From positions 2,294,001-2,358,000 of the forward strand of contig CP188828.1 in the NCBI GenBank assembly GCA_050110875.1: a stretch of DNA of 64,000 nt, in the 5' to 3' direction. Made by a program: the position numbers and the translations under genes. Origin of the DNA: Methyloligella sp050110875 (GTDB lineage Bacteria > Pseudomonadota > Alphaproteobacteria > Rhizobiales > Methyloligellaceae). Shown here piece by piece: positions 57,046-64,000 of the stretch. The notes beneath the pieces were generated by a model, which ran no database searches, was not told where the DNA came from, and was given only the letters and a program-made list of their open reading frames with translations. Each line of letters starts with the position of its first letter. Position 1 is the first letter of the stretch.

Positions 57046-58746
57046 TTACTCTGCCGCTCGCGGCACTGCGGTGCTGAACACGCCGAGAAGCTCTAGTGTT
57101 TGGGTCACAAGCACTTGGTGCCGTCGCAATAGCTCGTCTTCAGTCCAGTCGTCGAAATTGATCAGATCGCTGGTAATCGGGAAGGCGTGATTATCGGTCT
57201 TGCCAAACATAATTTGGCGCTTCTCACGAAAATCTTTGTTCTTCGCACCTGCGTTGATCTTGTGGGTCAGCAGCGCGTAGTTGCCAAGGAGCTCAGTACG
57301 GTTCTTGCGAACGGCGGCATCGGGAAATTTCGCCATCCATGGGCTTTCAGCCTTCGGATTCCGCGGCAAGATATGTTCGATAGTGAGCCCCTCTGGGAAG
57401 AAGAGGGGCATCTCGACGGGGAGCCGCTTGGCATTCAAACGAAGCAGCAGCGGCTTCAGGAATTTCTTGCGGGAACTGATTGGCTTGTTCAGCACCGTTT
57501 GAATCTGAGTTTGCTCTTGGGGGCTGAAGCGCAGCTTGCCTGCATGGCCAAGCACCGCTTCGCCCTCCAGTGCGATCTCCCGAGCGACCGCCTTAAAACG
57601 CCTCATGATTTCAGCCTTGCTCTTACTCAGGATCAGTAGGCCGAGACAGAGCCCATCAAGCGCCGTGAAGAAACGTAGCGCACTAAAGCCATCCGGACTG
57701 CGGGCGAGCCATTGAAGGGCGACCGAACGCCATTCGTTGATGGGATAGGATTCCAGGCATGCGACTACCCGATTGATGGCCTGACTGTCGTTACCAAAGT
57801 CGAGTGTGCCGTCTTCGAGATCGGCCGCATGACGCAAGACGGAGGCCAAGAGGTAACGAAAATTGTTTGCCTCCACGGGATTGCTCAAGACTTCGCGCAT
57901 GAGATCCCGGAGATCACGCCCGTGCGGGTTCCTGGCTATGAGAGACAGAACGGAATGCACATATTCCTCGAACGCCTCACGCTCTAGGGAAGTCTCTGCT
58001 TTCTCCCATTGCCTAGCTAACTGCGCCTTGTCGATCCCGGCCGCAGGTGGCGCGGGCCCGAGAAGCTCTGCCTTGCAAAGGTCGAGTTCGCTCAAAGGCT
58101 GGCCACGACTGTTCAAGCTTTTGAACAGAATGTAGCCGTCATCCAAATCGCGGGCGCGAATCTGGATGACATAGCAATTGTTGAGGATGAATTGAGCTAG
58201 TTTGGTCAGATACTCTATCTGACAATTCCCAATATCGTCCTTGATATGCTTGATAGCGTCAAGGATACGCGCACAGGATTCTTGTTCATGGTCTTCAGGC
58301 AGTTCCCGCGTGCCGCCAGACCTCTGCACCCAATCTACGAAAGCGTCTTTGTCGATGCGGCGGAGAAAAAGACGCGGTCGCCCGTCGAAATTCCGCAAAT
58401 TGTTCGGCTCCCGCACGATCATCGCATGCAATTCGTCTCGCAACCTATTGTCTTCCGGGAGTGCATCGCGAATGAGGGCGAGGAGAATGGTCAGCACGAC
58501 TAGGCGTTGCTGACCATCGATCACCTCTGCAGGATCGGCCACCCGCTTCCGTGTAATGATAATAGGACCCAGGAAGTACTCCTGGAGATTTTTTCGACGT
58601 CCGTTTGTCGGCGCACCACGCACCATGGCGGCATGGATATCGTCATAGAGCTGAGCCGCCGTCTCCTCATCCCAGCAGAAAGGGCGCTGGAAATCGGGCA
58701 TATCGAACACCGAGGCGTCGGCGAAAAGATCGCCGATTCGCATCAT
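57046..58746 (-). CDS. DUF262/DUF1524 (GmrSD-like) protein, possible anti-phage nuclease
   Basis: A 566-residue protein. The N-terminal DUF262 domain shows 'FDMPDFQRPFCWDEE', 'DGQQRLVVLTILLA' and 'LFKSLNSRGQPLSELDL', the nucleotide-binding pattern of GmrS. The C-terminal part has a DUF1524/HNH-like motif, 'TIEHILPRNP' with 'LLGNYALLTHKINAGAKN'. Relatives are modification-dependent type IV restriction enzymes and SspE-type phage-defence proteins. I prefer the ATG at 58746 (MMRIGDLF), although the frame is open to 58824. Base composition looks visibly lower in GC than the neighbours, which hints at transfer. It is a single gene without an adjacent modification or defence partner. Confidence 0.85.
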   Translation of the reverse strand: MMRIGDLFADASVFDMPDFQRPFCWDEETAAQLYDDIHAAMVRGAPTNGRRKNLQEYFLGPIIITRKRVADPAEVIDGQQRLVVLTILLALIRDALPEDNRLRDELHAMIVREPNNLRNFDGRPRLFLRRIDKDAFVDWVQRSGGTRELPEDHEQESCARILDAIKHIKDDIGNCQIEYLTKLAQFILNNCYVIQIRARDLDDGYILFKSLNSRGQPLSELDLCKAELLGPAPPAAGIDKAQLARQWEKAETSLEREAFEEYVHSVLSLIARNPHGRDLRDLMREVLSNPVEANNFRYLLASVLRHAADLEDGTLDFGNDSQAINRVVACLESYPINEWRSVALQWLARSPDGFSALRFFTALDGLCLGLLILSKSKAEIMRRFKAVAREIALEGEAVLGHAGKLRFSPQEQTQIQTVLNKPISSRKKFLKPLLLRLNAKRLPVEMPLFFPEGLTIEHILPRNPKAESPWMAKFPDAAVRKNRTELLGNYALLTHKINAGAKNKDFREKRQIMFGKTDNHAFPITSDLINFDDWTEDELLRRHQVLVTQTLELLGVFSTAVPRAAE

Positions 58747-58882
58747 CTGTGTGGTGAATGAGAGTGGCACGCAGAAACCCCAGCTGATCTCCTCCAGCAA
58801 AGCGTCGATGCGCAAAAAATGCAAGCATGAGTAGAAAGTCTGGTCAGAAACAGGGGGTTATGAACAGTGCCAGATCGTCTCC

Positions 58883-59068
58883 CTACTCCGCCAGCTTTTC
58901 GTCCACCCCGCGGGTCAGTTCCTGCATGCATTGATCGGAGAGGTTGACGCTCTGGATGGTCTCGATGAAGCCGTCCTGCTCCATCTCGCTGCCGACCCAG
59001 ATGCCGAGCGGCGCGGCGATGACGGCCGCGGTCAGCATGCCGAAAACGAAGGTGATTGTGCGACCCAT
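58883..59068 (-). CDS. Small hypothetical protein with N-terminal membrane/signal helix
   Basis: A 61-residue protein: residues about 4-26 are hydrophobic (TFVFGMLTAAVIAAPLGIWVG), followed by an acidic, probably periplasmic segment with one Cys ('LSDQCMQEL'). It has a plausible GGAG 9 nt before the ATG at 59068. I do not recognise the family. It lies 56 bp downstream of ampG on the same strand, so it may be in its operon. Confidence 0.65.
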   Translation of the reverse strand: MGRTITFVFGMLTAAVIAAPLGIWVGSEMEQDGFIETIQSVNLSDQCMQELTRGVDEKLAE

Positions 59069-59124
59069 TGAAAATCTCCACTCGGTTTGAGGTTGCCCTC
59101 TCGTCCCTCCAAATTGCGTAGCCG

Positions 59125-60522
59125 TCAGACGCCTTTCGAGACCGGCGCGGCCGGCTGATCGATTTCGGTGACGTTCTCTGCCACCGGACGTTCGCCGCCG
59201 CTTTCGACGCTGGGTAAAGGCTGCGCCTCCGGCTCGTCCGGCTTGGGCCTCTCCGACCACGGCGCGACTTTGAAGAGCAACAGCATGCCGGGAACGGCGA
59301 TGAGCGTGCAGAGAACAAAAAACTGTGTCCATCCCACGGCTTCCACGATGTAGCCGGTCGAGGCGTTCGCCAATGTTCGCGGCACGGCGATGAAGCTGCT
59401 GAACAGGGCGAATTGGGTGGCGGTGAAGGCCTTGCTGGTTTCCCGGGCCATGAAGGCGGTAAGCGCGATGGTGCCCAGGCCGACCCCGAGATATTCCCCG
59501 CTCACCACGACAAACAACCCGGGCAGCGAATGCCCCGCCTGGCTCAGCCAGATGAATGGGACGATGGTGCCCAACTGGACGAAGCCGAACAGCCAAAGCG
59601 CCCGGTTGATGCTCACCTTGAGCATGATGATCCCGCCGAGCACGCCGCCGGCGATGCTGGCCCACAGACCGGCAACCTTCGCGACCGACCCGATCTCGGT
59701 CAGGCTGTATCCCATGTCGATATAGAAAGGCGTGGCCAGCGCCGTGGCCATGTTGTCTCCCAGCTTGTAGAGAAACAGGAAGGCGAGGATGGCCAGCCCG
59801 GTCCGGAATCCTCCATCGCGGCTGAAAAACTCGACGAAGGGGTCGATCACCGCTTCCCGCAAGGTGTGAGGCGCCAGCGCATCGTCGCTCACCTCCTTGA
59901 TCGCCAAGGTCGTCACGATGCCGACCAGCATGAAGCCGCCGGTGATCCAGAAGACGAGCGACCAGGGCTGGAAATCCGCCAGGATGAGGGCCAGGGATCC
60001 CGGCACCAGCCCGGAAAGCCGATAGGCGTTGACGAAGATCGACGTGCCGGTGCCGAGCTCGTCGTCGGCTAAAAGCTCCCGCCGGTACGCATCGATCACG
60101 ATGTCCTGGCTGGCGCTGAACAGCGCCACGACGAAGACGACCGCGACGATCGTTTCGAGAGATGTCGTCGGATTGAACTGACCCAGCACGCCGATCGAGA
60201 CCAGCAGCACGAGCTGCACCAGCAGCGCCCAGCCCCGCCGCCGCCCCAGGAAAGGCAGCTTGTAGCGGTCCATCAGGGGCGACCACAGGAACTTCCAGGT
60301 GTAGGGCAGTCCCACCAGGGCGAACAGGCCGATCGTGGCGAGGTCGACCTCCTCGCTCCTGAGCCATGCCGGAACCAGGGAGATCAGCACGTAGAGAGGC
60401 AGCCCGGAGGTGAAGCCGAGGAAGATGCAGGCCAGCATCTTCCTCGTGAACAGGATTTCGGTCCAACGGCGCTGCGTCTCGGGCAGCTTCGGCTTCGCTT
60501 CGGAATCCTCGGTGGCGGTCAT
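59125..60522 (-). CDS. ampG: Muropeptide transporter AmpG-like MFS protein
   Basis: A 465-residue inner-membrane transporter for recycling of anhydro-muropeptides. About 12 helices are present with AmpG motifs: 'LGFTSGLPLYVL', 'GLFALVGLPYTWKFLWSPLMDRY' (shown in part: ALVGLPYTWKFLWSPLMDR) and 'SQDIVIDAYRREL'. The Pro/Glu-rich tail of about 45 residues is soluble. I use the ATG at 60522; a GTG at 60534 is an alternative. AmpG fits the cell-wall functions elsewhere in the window (pbpC, NlpC/P60). Confidence 0.9.
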   Translation of the reverse strand: MTATEDSEAKPKLPETQRRWTEILFTRKMLACIFLGFTSGLPLYVLISLVPAWLRSEEVDLATIGLFALVGLPYTWKFLWSPLMDRYKLPFLGRRRGWALLVQLVLLVSIGVLGQFNPTTSLETIVAVVFVVALFSASQDIVIDAYRRELLADDELGTGTSIFVNAYRLSGLVPGSLALILADFQPWSLVFWITGGFMLVGIVTTLAIKEVSDDALAPHTLREAVIDPFVEFFSRDGGFRTGLAILAFLFLYKLGDNMATALATPFYIDMGYSLTEIGSVAKVAGLWASIAGGVLGGIIMLKVSINRALWLFGFVQLGTIVPFIWLSQAGHSLPGLFVVVSGEYLGVGLGTIALTAFMARETSKAFTATQFALFSSFIAVPRTLANASTGYIVEAVGWTQFFVLCTLIAVPGMLLLFKVAPWSERPKPDEPEAQPLPSVESGGERPVAENVTEIDQPAAPVSKGV

Positions 60523-60632
60523 AGGTCCAAGCACATATCAGTCAGCCGGTCTGCCGTCATGACAAAGCGGCGCGAACGATCCAATCTCTGGCACGTTAGG
60601 CAGCTTCAAAGGCAAAAGGGAGACGCGCAGCC

Positions 60633-61046
60633 ATGGCGGAGAACACATCCCGCGTCGTCGGCATCGACCATCTCGCCATCCGGGTGAGCGATTATGAGAC
60701 GTCGAAAGCCTTCTACAGCGCGCTGTTCGATTTTCTGGGGTTCGAGGTGCTGGACGAATATCCGCAGATGATGGGCTGGACCAACGGCCAAACCCGCTAT
60801 TGGATCGGCCAGGCGGAAGAGCCTGAGCACAAATACAAGCTCGGCCGTCCCGGTTTCCATCACTACGCCTTCGAGCTCAGGAGTCGAAAGGACGTCGACG
60901 AACTCCAGGCGTTCCTCGAAGAGCGGGGTGTGGAGATTTTCGATCCCGCCGACGAGTATTACGAGGACTATTACGCCGTCTTCTTTCTCGACCCCGACGG
61001 GCTGAAGCTGGAAGGCATGAAATACGGTGAGAAGGGCGGCGCTTAG
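60633..61046 (+). CDS. VOC (glyoxalase-like) family protein
   Basis: A 137-residue single-domain vicinal-oxygen-chelate protein: 'GIDHLAIRVSDYETSKAFY' at the start, 'GFHHYAFEL' in the middle and 'VFFLDPDGLKLEGM' at the end supply the usual metal-ligand positions (His, His, Glu). The reaction is not predictable. The start is ATG at 60633 with AGGGAGA upstream. The end overlaps the convergent channel gene by 4 bp. Confidence 0.9.
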   Translation: MAENTSRVVGIDHLAIRVSDYETSKAFYSALFDFLGFEVLDEYPQMMGWTNGQTRYWIGQAEEPEHKYKLGRPGFHHYAFELRSRKDVDELQAFLEERGVEIFDPADEYYEDYYAVFFLDPDGLKLEGMKYGEKGGA

Positions 61047-61564
61047 GGGGTTTTGAGCTCGCGCTTCATATCCTCGCCGACTTTCCGCACCTCGTCCCGG
61101 ATCGCCTTCGCCGTCTCGGTGTTCAGGGCGGTCGTGGATTGCGGATCGTCCGTGCCGCGCAGCACGGCGTAGATCAGCGCCGTCGACCAGCCGATCAGCA
61201 AGATGCCGTTCAGAGCCGTGATCGGCCCGAGCAGCCGCCATGCCTCCACCGGAACGATGTCGCCATAGCCGAGCGTCGTGTAGTTGGAGAAGGCGAAATA
61301 GACCAGCGGCGTGTTCGGCGGCGCGGCCCCCACCCATTCATAGGTTTTCGCCCAGACCCGCACCTCCAGATAATGCGCCAACACTAGCAGGATGCCGGCG
61401 ACATAGATCACAGCGCTGCGCTGGATGAAGTTCGATCCGAGCAGCCGGTAGGTCCGCATGATTTGTATCGTGCGGGCGATCGCGGCGAGCAAAACCGTAT
61501 GAATCACGAGATTGATGGCGCTCGCACCGCCGCCAACCAGAAGCTCGTCCCAGGTTGCGTCCAA
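61043..61564 (-). CDS. Potassium channel-like two-helix membrane protein
   Basis: A 173-residue membrane protein with an N-terminal helix pair and a pore domain carrying the K+ selectivity filter 'TTLGYGD' in 'FSNYTTLGYGDIVP'. Hydrophobic helices flank the pore on both sides; the C-terminus is soluble. This fits the Ion_trans_2 (KcsA-like) class. I use a TTG at 61564, with GGGGGAA upstream; the frame is open to 61657 inside rmuC, so the start is uncertain. Overlaps or abuts the end of rmuC, so it is probably co-transcribed with it. Confidence 0.85.
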   Translation of the reverse strand: MDATWDELLVGGGASAINLVIHTVLLAAIARTIQIMRTYRLLGSNFIQRSAVIYVAGILLVLAHYLEVRVWAKTYEWVGAAPPNTPLVYFAFSNYTTLGYGDIVPVEAWRLLGPITALNGILLIGWSTALIYAVLRGTDDPQSTTALNTETAKAIRDEVRKVGEDMKRELKTP

Positions 61565-61568
61565 TACT

Positions 61569-62750
61569 CTATTCCCCCGCGAGCAGATCCGCCTGGTTGT
61601 TTCGGGCCGGCTGATCGGTGCCGCGTTGGATCCGCGGTCCCGGCCGTGCCGGCGCAATTTCCGCCGGAGCCTGCTCGAACTCCAGATTCTCGATCCGGCG
61701 GCCGCGCTTGGCGATCTTGTCCGACGAGGTGACGATCTGGTCGATATCCTTGTTGGCCTGGGCGAAATGGCTCTGCAGATTGCTCACCCGGTCGCCCAGC
61801 CGCCCGATATCGTCGCAGAGCTTGGCCACCTCTTTCTGGATCAGCCCCGCCTGCTCGCGCATCTTCACGTCCTTCAGGATCGCCTGCATGGTCTGCACCG
61901 CCAGCATCAGCATGTTGGGCGCGCAGATCACGATGCGCGACCGGTGCGCCCGCTGCACCAGATCGGAAAAATGCTCGGCGAGATCCGCGTAGATCGACTC
62001 CGACGGCACGAACAGGATCGCCGTGTCCTGGGTCTCTCCGGTGATGAAGTAGCGGGCCGCCATATCGTCGATATGCTTGGCGACATCGATCTTGATGCGC
62101 CGGGCCGCCTCCTTCTGCTCCTGTTCGCCCCGCGCCACGCGGAACGCCTCGAACCCTTCCAGCGGGAACTTGGCGTCGATCACCACGCCCGCCTCGTTGT
62201 TCGGCATATGCAGCAGACAGTCCGGCCGCTTCCCGTTGGAAAGGGTCGCCTGGAAGCTATAGCTCCCCATGGGCAGCCCGTCCTTGATGATGGTCTCCAT
62301 GCGCATCTGGCCGAACGCGCCGCGCGACTGCTTGTTGGCCAGGATCTGCTGCAGGCTCATCATGTTGGACGATAGATCGGTCAGGTTCTTCTGGGCCGTG
62401 TCGATCACCGCCAGCCGCTCGTGCAGCTTGGCGATGCTCTCGTTCGTCTTGCGCGACGTCTCCGAAAGGTCCGACCCGACCCGGTGGCTCATCCGGTCCA
62501 GCCGCTCGTTCACCGCTCGCGCCAGATCTCCGTGACGCGACACGCTCACCTCGGCCAGGGTTTGCAGCCGCACCTTCAGCTCCGCCATCTGCTCGTCCTG
62601 GATGCGCGCCTCGGAGCGCCGGCGCCCCAGCATCACCATGAACACGACGAACAGGGCGAACAGCAGCAGCACGACGGCCCCCGCCAGCCCCAGCAACACC
62701 AGCATGGGCTCGAGGGTATAAGCGCCGATCTGAAGAGGTTCGGTCATCAT
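61569..62750 (-). CDS. rmuC: DNA recombination protein RmuC
   Basis: A 393-residue protein with an N-terminal membrane helix (about 15-38), a coiled-coil region (about 45-130) and the RmuC nuclease-like domain ('GAFGQMRMETIIKDGLP', 'VVIDAKFPLEGF', 'AILFVPSESIYADL'). RmuC limits inversions and repeats-mediated rearrangement. The ATG pair at 62745-62750 is taken as start; upstream sequence is open to 62942 but unlike homologues. The 3' end lies 4 bp from the channel gene start. Confidence 0.93.
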   Translation of the reverse strand: MMTEPLQIGAYTLEPMLVLLGLAGAVVLLLFALFVVFMVMLGRRRSEARIQDEQMAELKVRLQTLAEVSVSRHGDLARAVNERLDRMSHRVGSDLSETSRKTNESIAKLHERLAVIDTAQKNLTDLSSNMMSLQQILANKQSRGAFGQMRMETIIKDGLPMGSYSFQATLSNGKRPDCLLHMPNNEAGVVIDAKFPLEGFEAFRVARGEQEQKEAARRIKIDVAKHIDDMAARYFITGETQDTAILFVPSESIYADLAEHFSDLVQRAHRSRIVICAPNMLMLAVQTMQAILKDVKMREQAGLIQKEVAKLCDDIGRLGDRVSNLQSHFAQANKDIDQIVTSSDKIAKRGRRIENLEFEQAPAEIAPARPGPRIQRGTDQPARNNQADLLAGE

Positions 62751-62978
62751 CCGCGGCAATCTAAACCGATTCGCGGCGATAAATGAGACCAAAACAGGAA
62801 CATGTATGGTGTGTGTAGACGGCGTGTGTAGAAATGGCCGGTCCGGGTTGGGGGGAGCAGCAGGCTTCGCTCCTGGACCCCCGGCACAAGGCTGCAGGAC
62901 GGACGGTGGCGGGCGACCGCCTGGAGCACCGCGCCTCGCCATTGACCGATCACCTCCGCGCCCTTATTTCAGCCGCGT

Positions 62979-63497
62979 ATGGCAAAGCTTCCTATCGTTA
63001 CCGTCCCGGATCAGATCCTGCGCGATCAAGCGACCCCCGTCGAAGATATCGACGAGAGCTTGAAGACGCTGATCGACGACATGTTCGAGACTATGTACGA
63101 CGCGCCCGGCATCGGCCTCGCCGCGCCCCAGATCGGCGTGCGCCGCCGGCTGATCGTCATGGATCCGGCCCGGGACGAAGACGATCCGGCGCCGCTGGTG
63201 ATGATCAATCCGGAGATTCTGGAGCGATCCGAGGAGCTTCGCACCCATGAGGAGGGTTGCCTCTCGATCCCCGAATACACGGCGGAGATCGAGCGCCCCC
63301 AACGCACCCGGGTCCGTTACATCGACGCTGAAGGCACGATCCAGGAAGAGGACTTCATGGATCTCTGGTCGACCCTCGTGCAGCACGAGATCGACCATCT
63401 GAACGGCGTGCTCTTCATCGATTACCTCTCCAGGCTGAAGCGCGACATGGTCGTCCGCAAGCTGACAAAGCAGAAACGCGCCGAGCAGCCCGCTTAA
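62979..63497 (+). CDS. def: Peptide deformylase
   Basis: Def removes the formyl group from the initiator methionine of new proteins. The 172-residue metalloenzyme has all three motifs: 'GIGLAAPQIG' (about 45), 'EGCLSIP' (about 90) and 'QHEIDHLNG' (about 135), which supply the Cys and two His metal ligands. ATG at 62979 without a strong Shine-Dalgarno. Divergent from rmuC across about 230 bp. Confidence 0.97.
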   Translation: MAKLPIVTVPDQILRDQATPVEDIDESLKTLIDDMFETMYDAPGIGLAAPQIGVRRRLIVMDPARDEDDPAPLVMINPEILERSEELRTHEEGCLSIPEYTAEIERPQRTRVRYIDAEGTIQEEDFMDLWSTLVQHEIDHLNGVLFIDYLSRLKRDMVVRKLTKQKRAEQPA

Positions 63498-63586
63498 AGG
63501 TTGGGCAATACCCACCTCCCGTTGGTGGCTCAAACCCCATTTCTGCGGTATTTTCAATTGATCGAACGCGGGGGATGGGGGAGTTG

Positions 63587-64000
63587 ATGAAGTGGGCTGC
63601 CGGCGTTCTCGTCTGCGCACTCACAGTTGGGATAGGGAGCAATCCGGCCCTGGCCGTTGAAGGGCCGATCGCTGCTGGCCCGATCGGCGGCATCGATATC
63701 CACGCCGGTCAATTGCCCCCGGCCGGTCTCTATGGCGGCGCTCTCGGCTATTTTGCCGGCACCACGGACTTCAAGGGCCCCGACGGCGAGACTTTGCCGG
63801 ACTTCAGGGACGCCGATCTGAAGAGGCAATATCTGGCGCCGTATCTGATGTACGTGCCGGACTGGAAAGTGCTCGACGGATCGGTCGGCATTGTCGGCTA
63901 TCTTCCCATGGGCAACCAATGCGGCCATCTGTTCGTGGGCGAGGCGGAAAACTGCAGCACCGGGTTCGGCGACCCTTATGTCGAGCTGGACTGGTCGCGC
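63587..64000 (+). CDS. SphA-like outer-membrane transporter protein, 3' end outside window
   Basis: The first 138 codons of an exported protein. A signal sequence (about 1-23, ending 'NPALA') is followed by 'GGIDIHAGQLPPAGLYGG', the start pattern of SphA/phenol meta-degradation-like outer-membrane proteins, and later by beta-strand-like segments ('GSVGIVGYLPMG') and two Cys in 'NQCGHLFVGEAENCSTGFGD'. A GGGGGAG precedes the ATG at 63587. The rest runs past the window edge. Confidence 0.7.
   Translation, partial: MKWAAGVLVCALTVGIGSNPALAVEGPIAAGPIGGIDIHAGQLPPAGLYGGALGYFAGTTDFKGPDGETLPDFRDADLKRQYLAPYLMYVPDWKVLDGSVGIVGYLPMGNQCGHLFVGEAENCSTGFGDPYVELDWSR

Overview
The window is a high-GC alphaproteobacterial chromosome segment. 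Gene order points to Hyphomicrobiales (Rhizobiales) or a close relative: lnt-HTH-metK-trmB-rimP-nusA, a CycM-like cytochrome next to kdsB-pheA, ffs-dnaX-ybaB-recR, a Tad/Cpa pilus locus, and a yej transporter with two binding proteins. It comes from a draft assembly: a run of 50 N interrupts one gene (20976-21025). I see no plasmid, phage, transposon, tRNA, rRNA or CRISPR signature.

Positions 1-11.2 kb are a mostly leftward housekeeping block: miaB, phoH, ybeY, a CBS-domain CorC/HlyC protein, lnt, an XRE regulator, metK, trmB, rimP and the start of nusA. Several genes are coupled by short overlaps. A rightward TauE/SafE permease sits between metK and trmB, and a terminator separates trmB from rimP. 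A small DUF3008 gene follows whose 3' end has been copied nearly three times. At 11.6-20 kb lie pbpC and a giant alpha-2-macroglobulin, a conserved envelope pair, then a LysR regulator. A gapped AsmA-family gene spans 20.3-22.4 kb.

Positions 22.4-36.8 kb hold an apparently complete Tad (Flp) pilus locus in several transcription units: two leftward TadE pseudopilins, a rightward TadG-like VWA protein across an AT-rich divergent region, a leftward stand-alone secretin N-domain protein, the Flp pilin, prepilin peptidase cpaA, cpaBCDEF-tadBC, and a convergent leftward tadD lipoprotein. Rho-independent terminators mark most unit ends.

Positions 37-50 kb hold a GST, an M17 aminopeptidase coupled to an NlpC/P60 hydrolase, a possible 39-residue membrane peptide, and a leftward peptide-import operon yejA1-yejA2-yejB-yejE-CDF-yejF with a cation diffusion facilitator built into it. 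A membrane-anchored cytochrome c with a long acidic tail follows. Positions 50-64 kb contain kdsB-pheA, a cyclase/fumarylacetoacetase pair, the SRP RNA with dnaX-ybaB-recR, a GmrSD-like DUF262/DUF1524 protein, AmpG, a VOC protein, a K+ channel-like protein overlapping rmuC, def, and the start of a SphA-like outer-membrane protein.

Nothing here is clearly a new multi-gene system. The least ordinary items are the CDF gene inside the yej operon, the membrane-tethered second YejA, the acidic cytochrome tail, the TPR-bearing macroglobulin without a lipobox, the solitary GmrSD-like gene, the 28-bp triplication, and some unannotated inverted repeats and small ORFs. All calls rest on reading the sequence and family knowledge; no database search was run.
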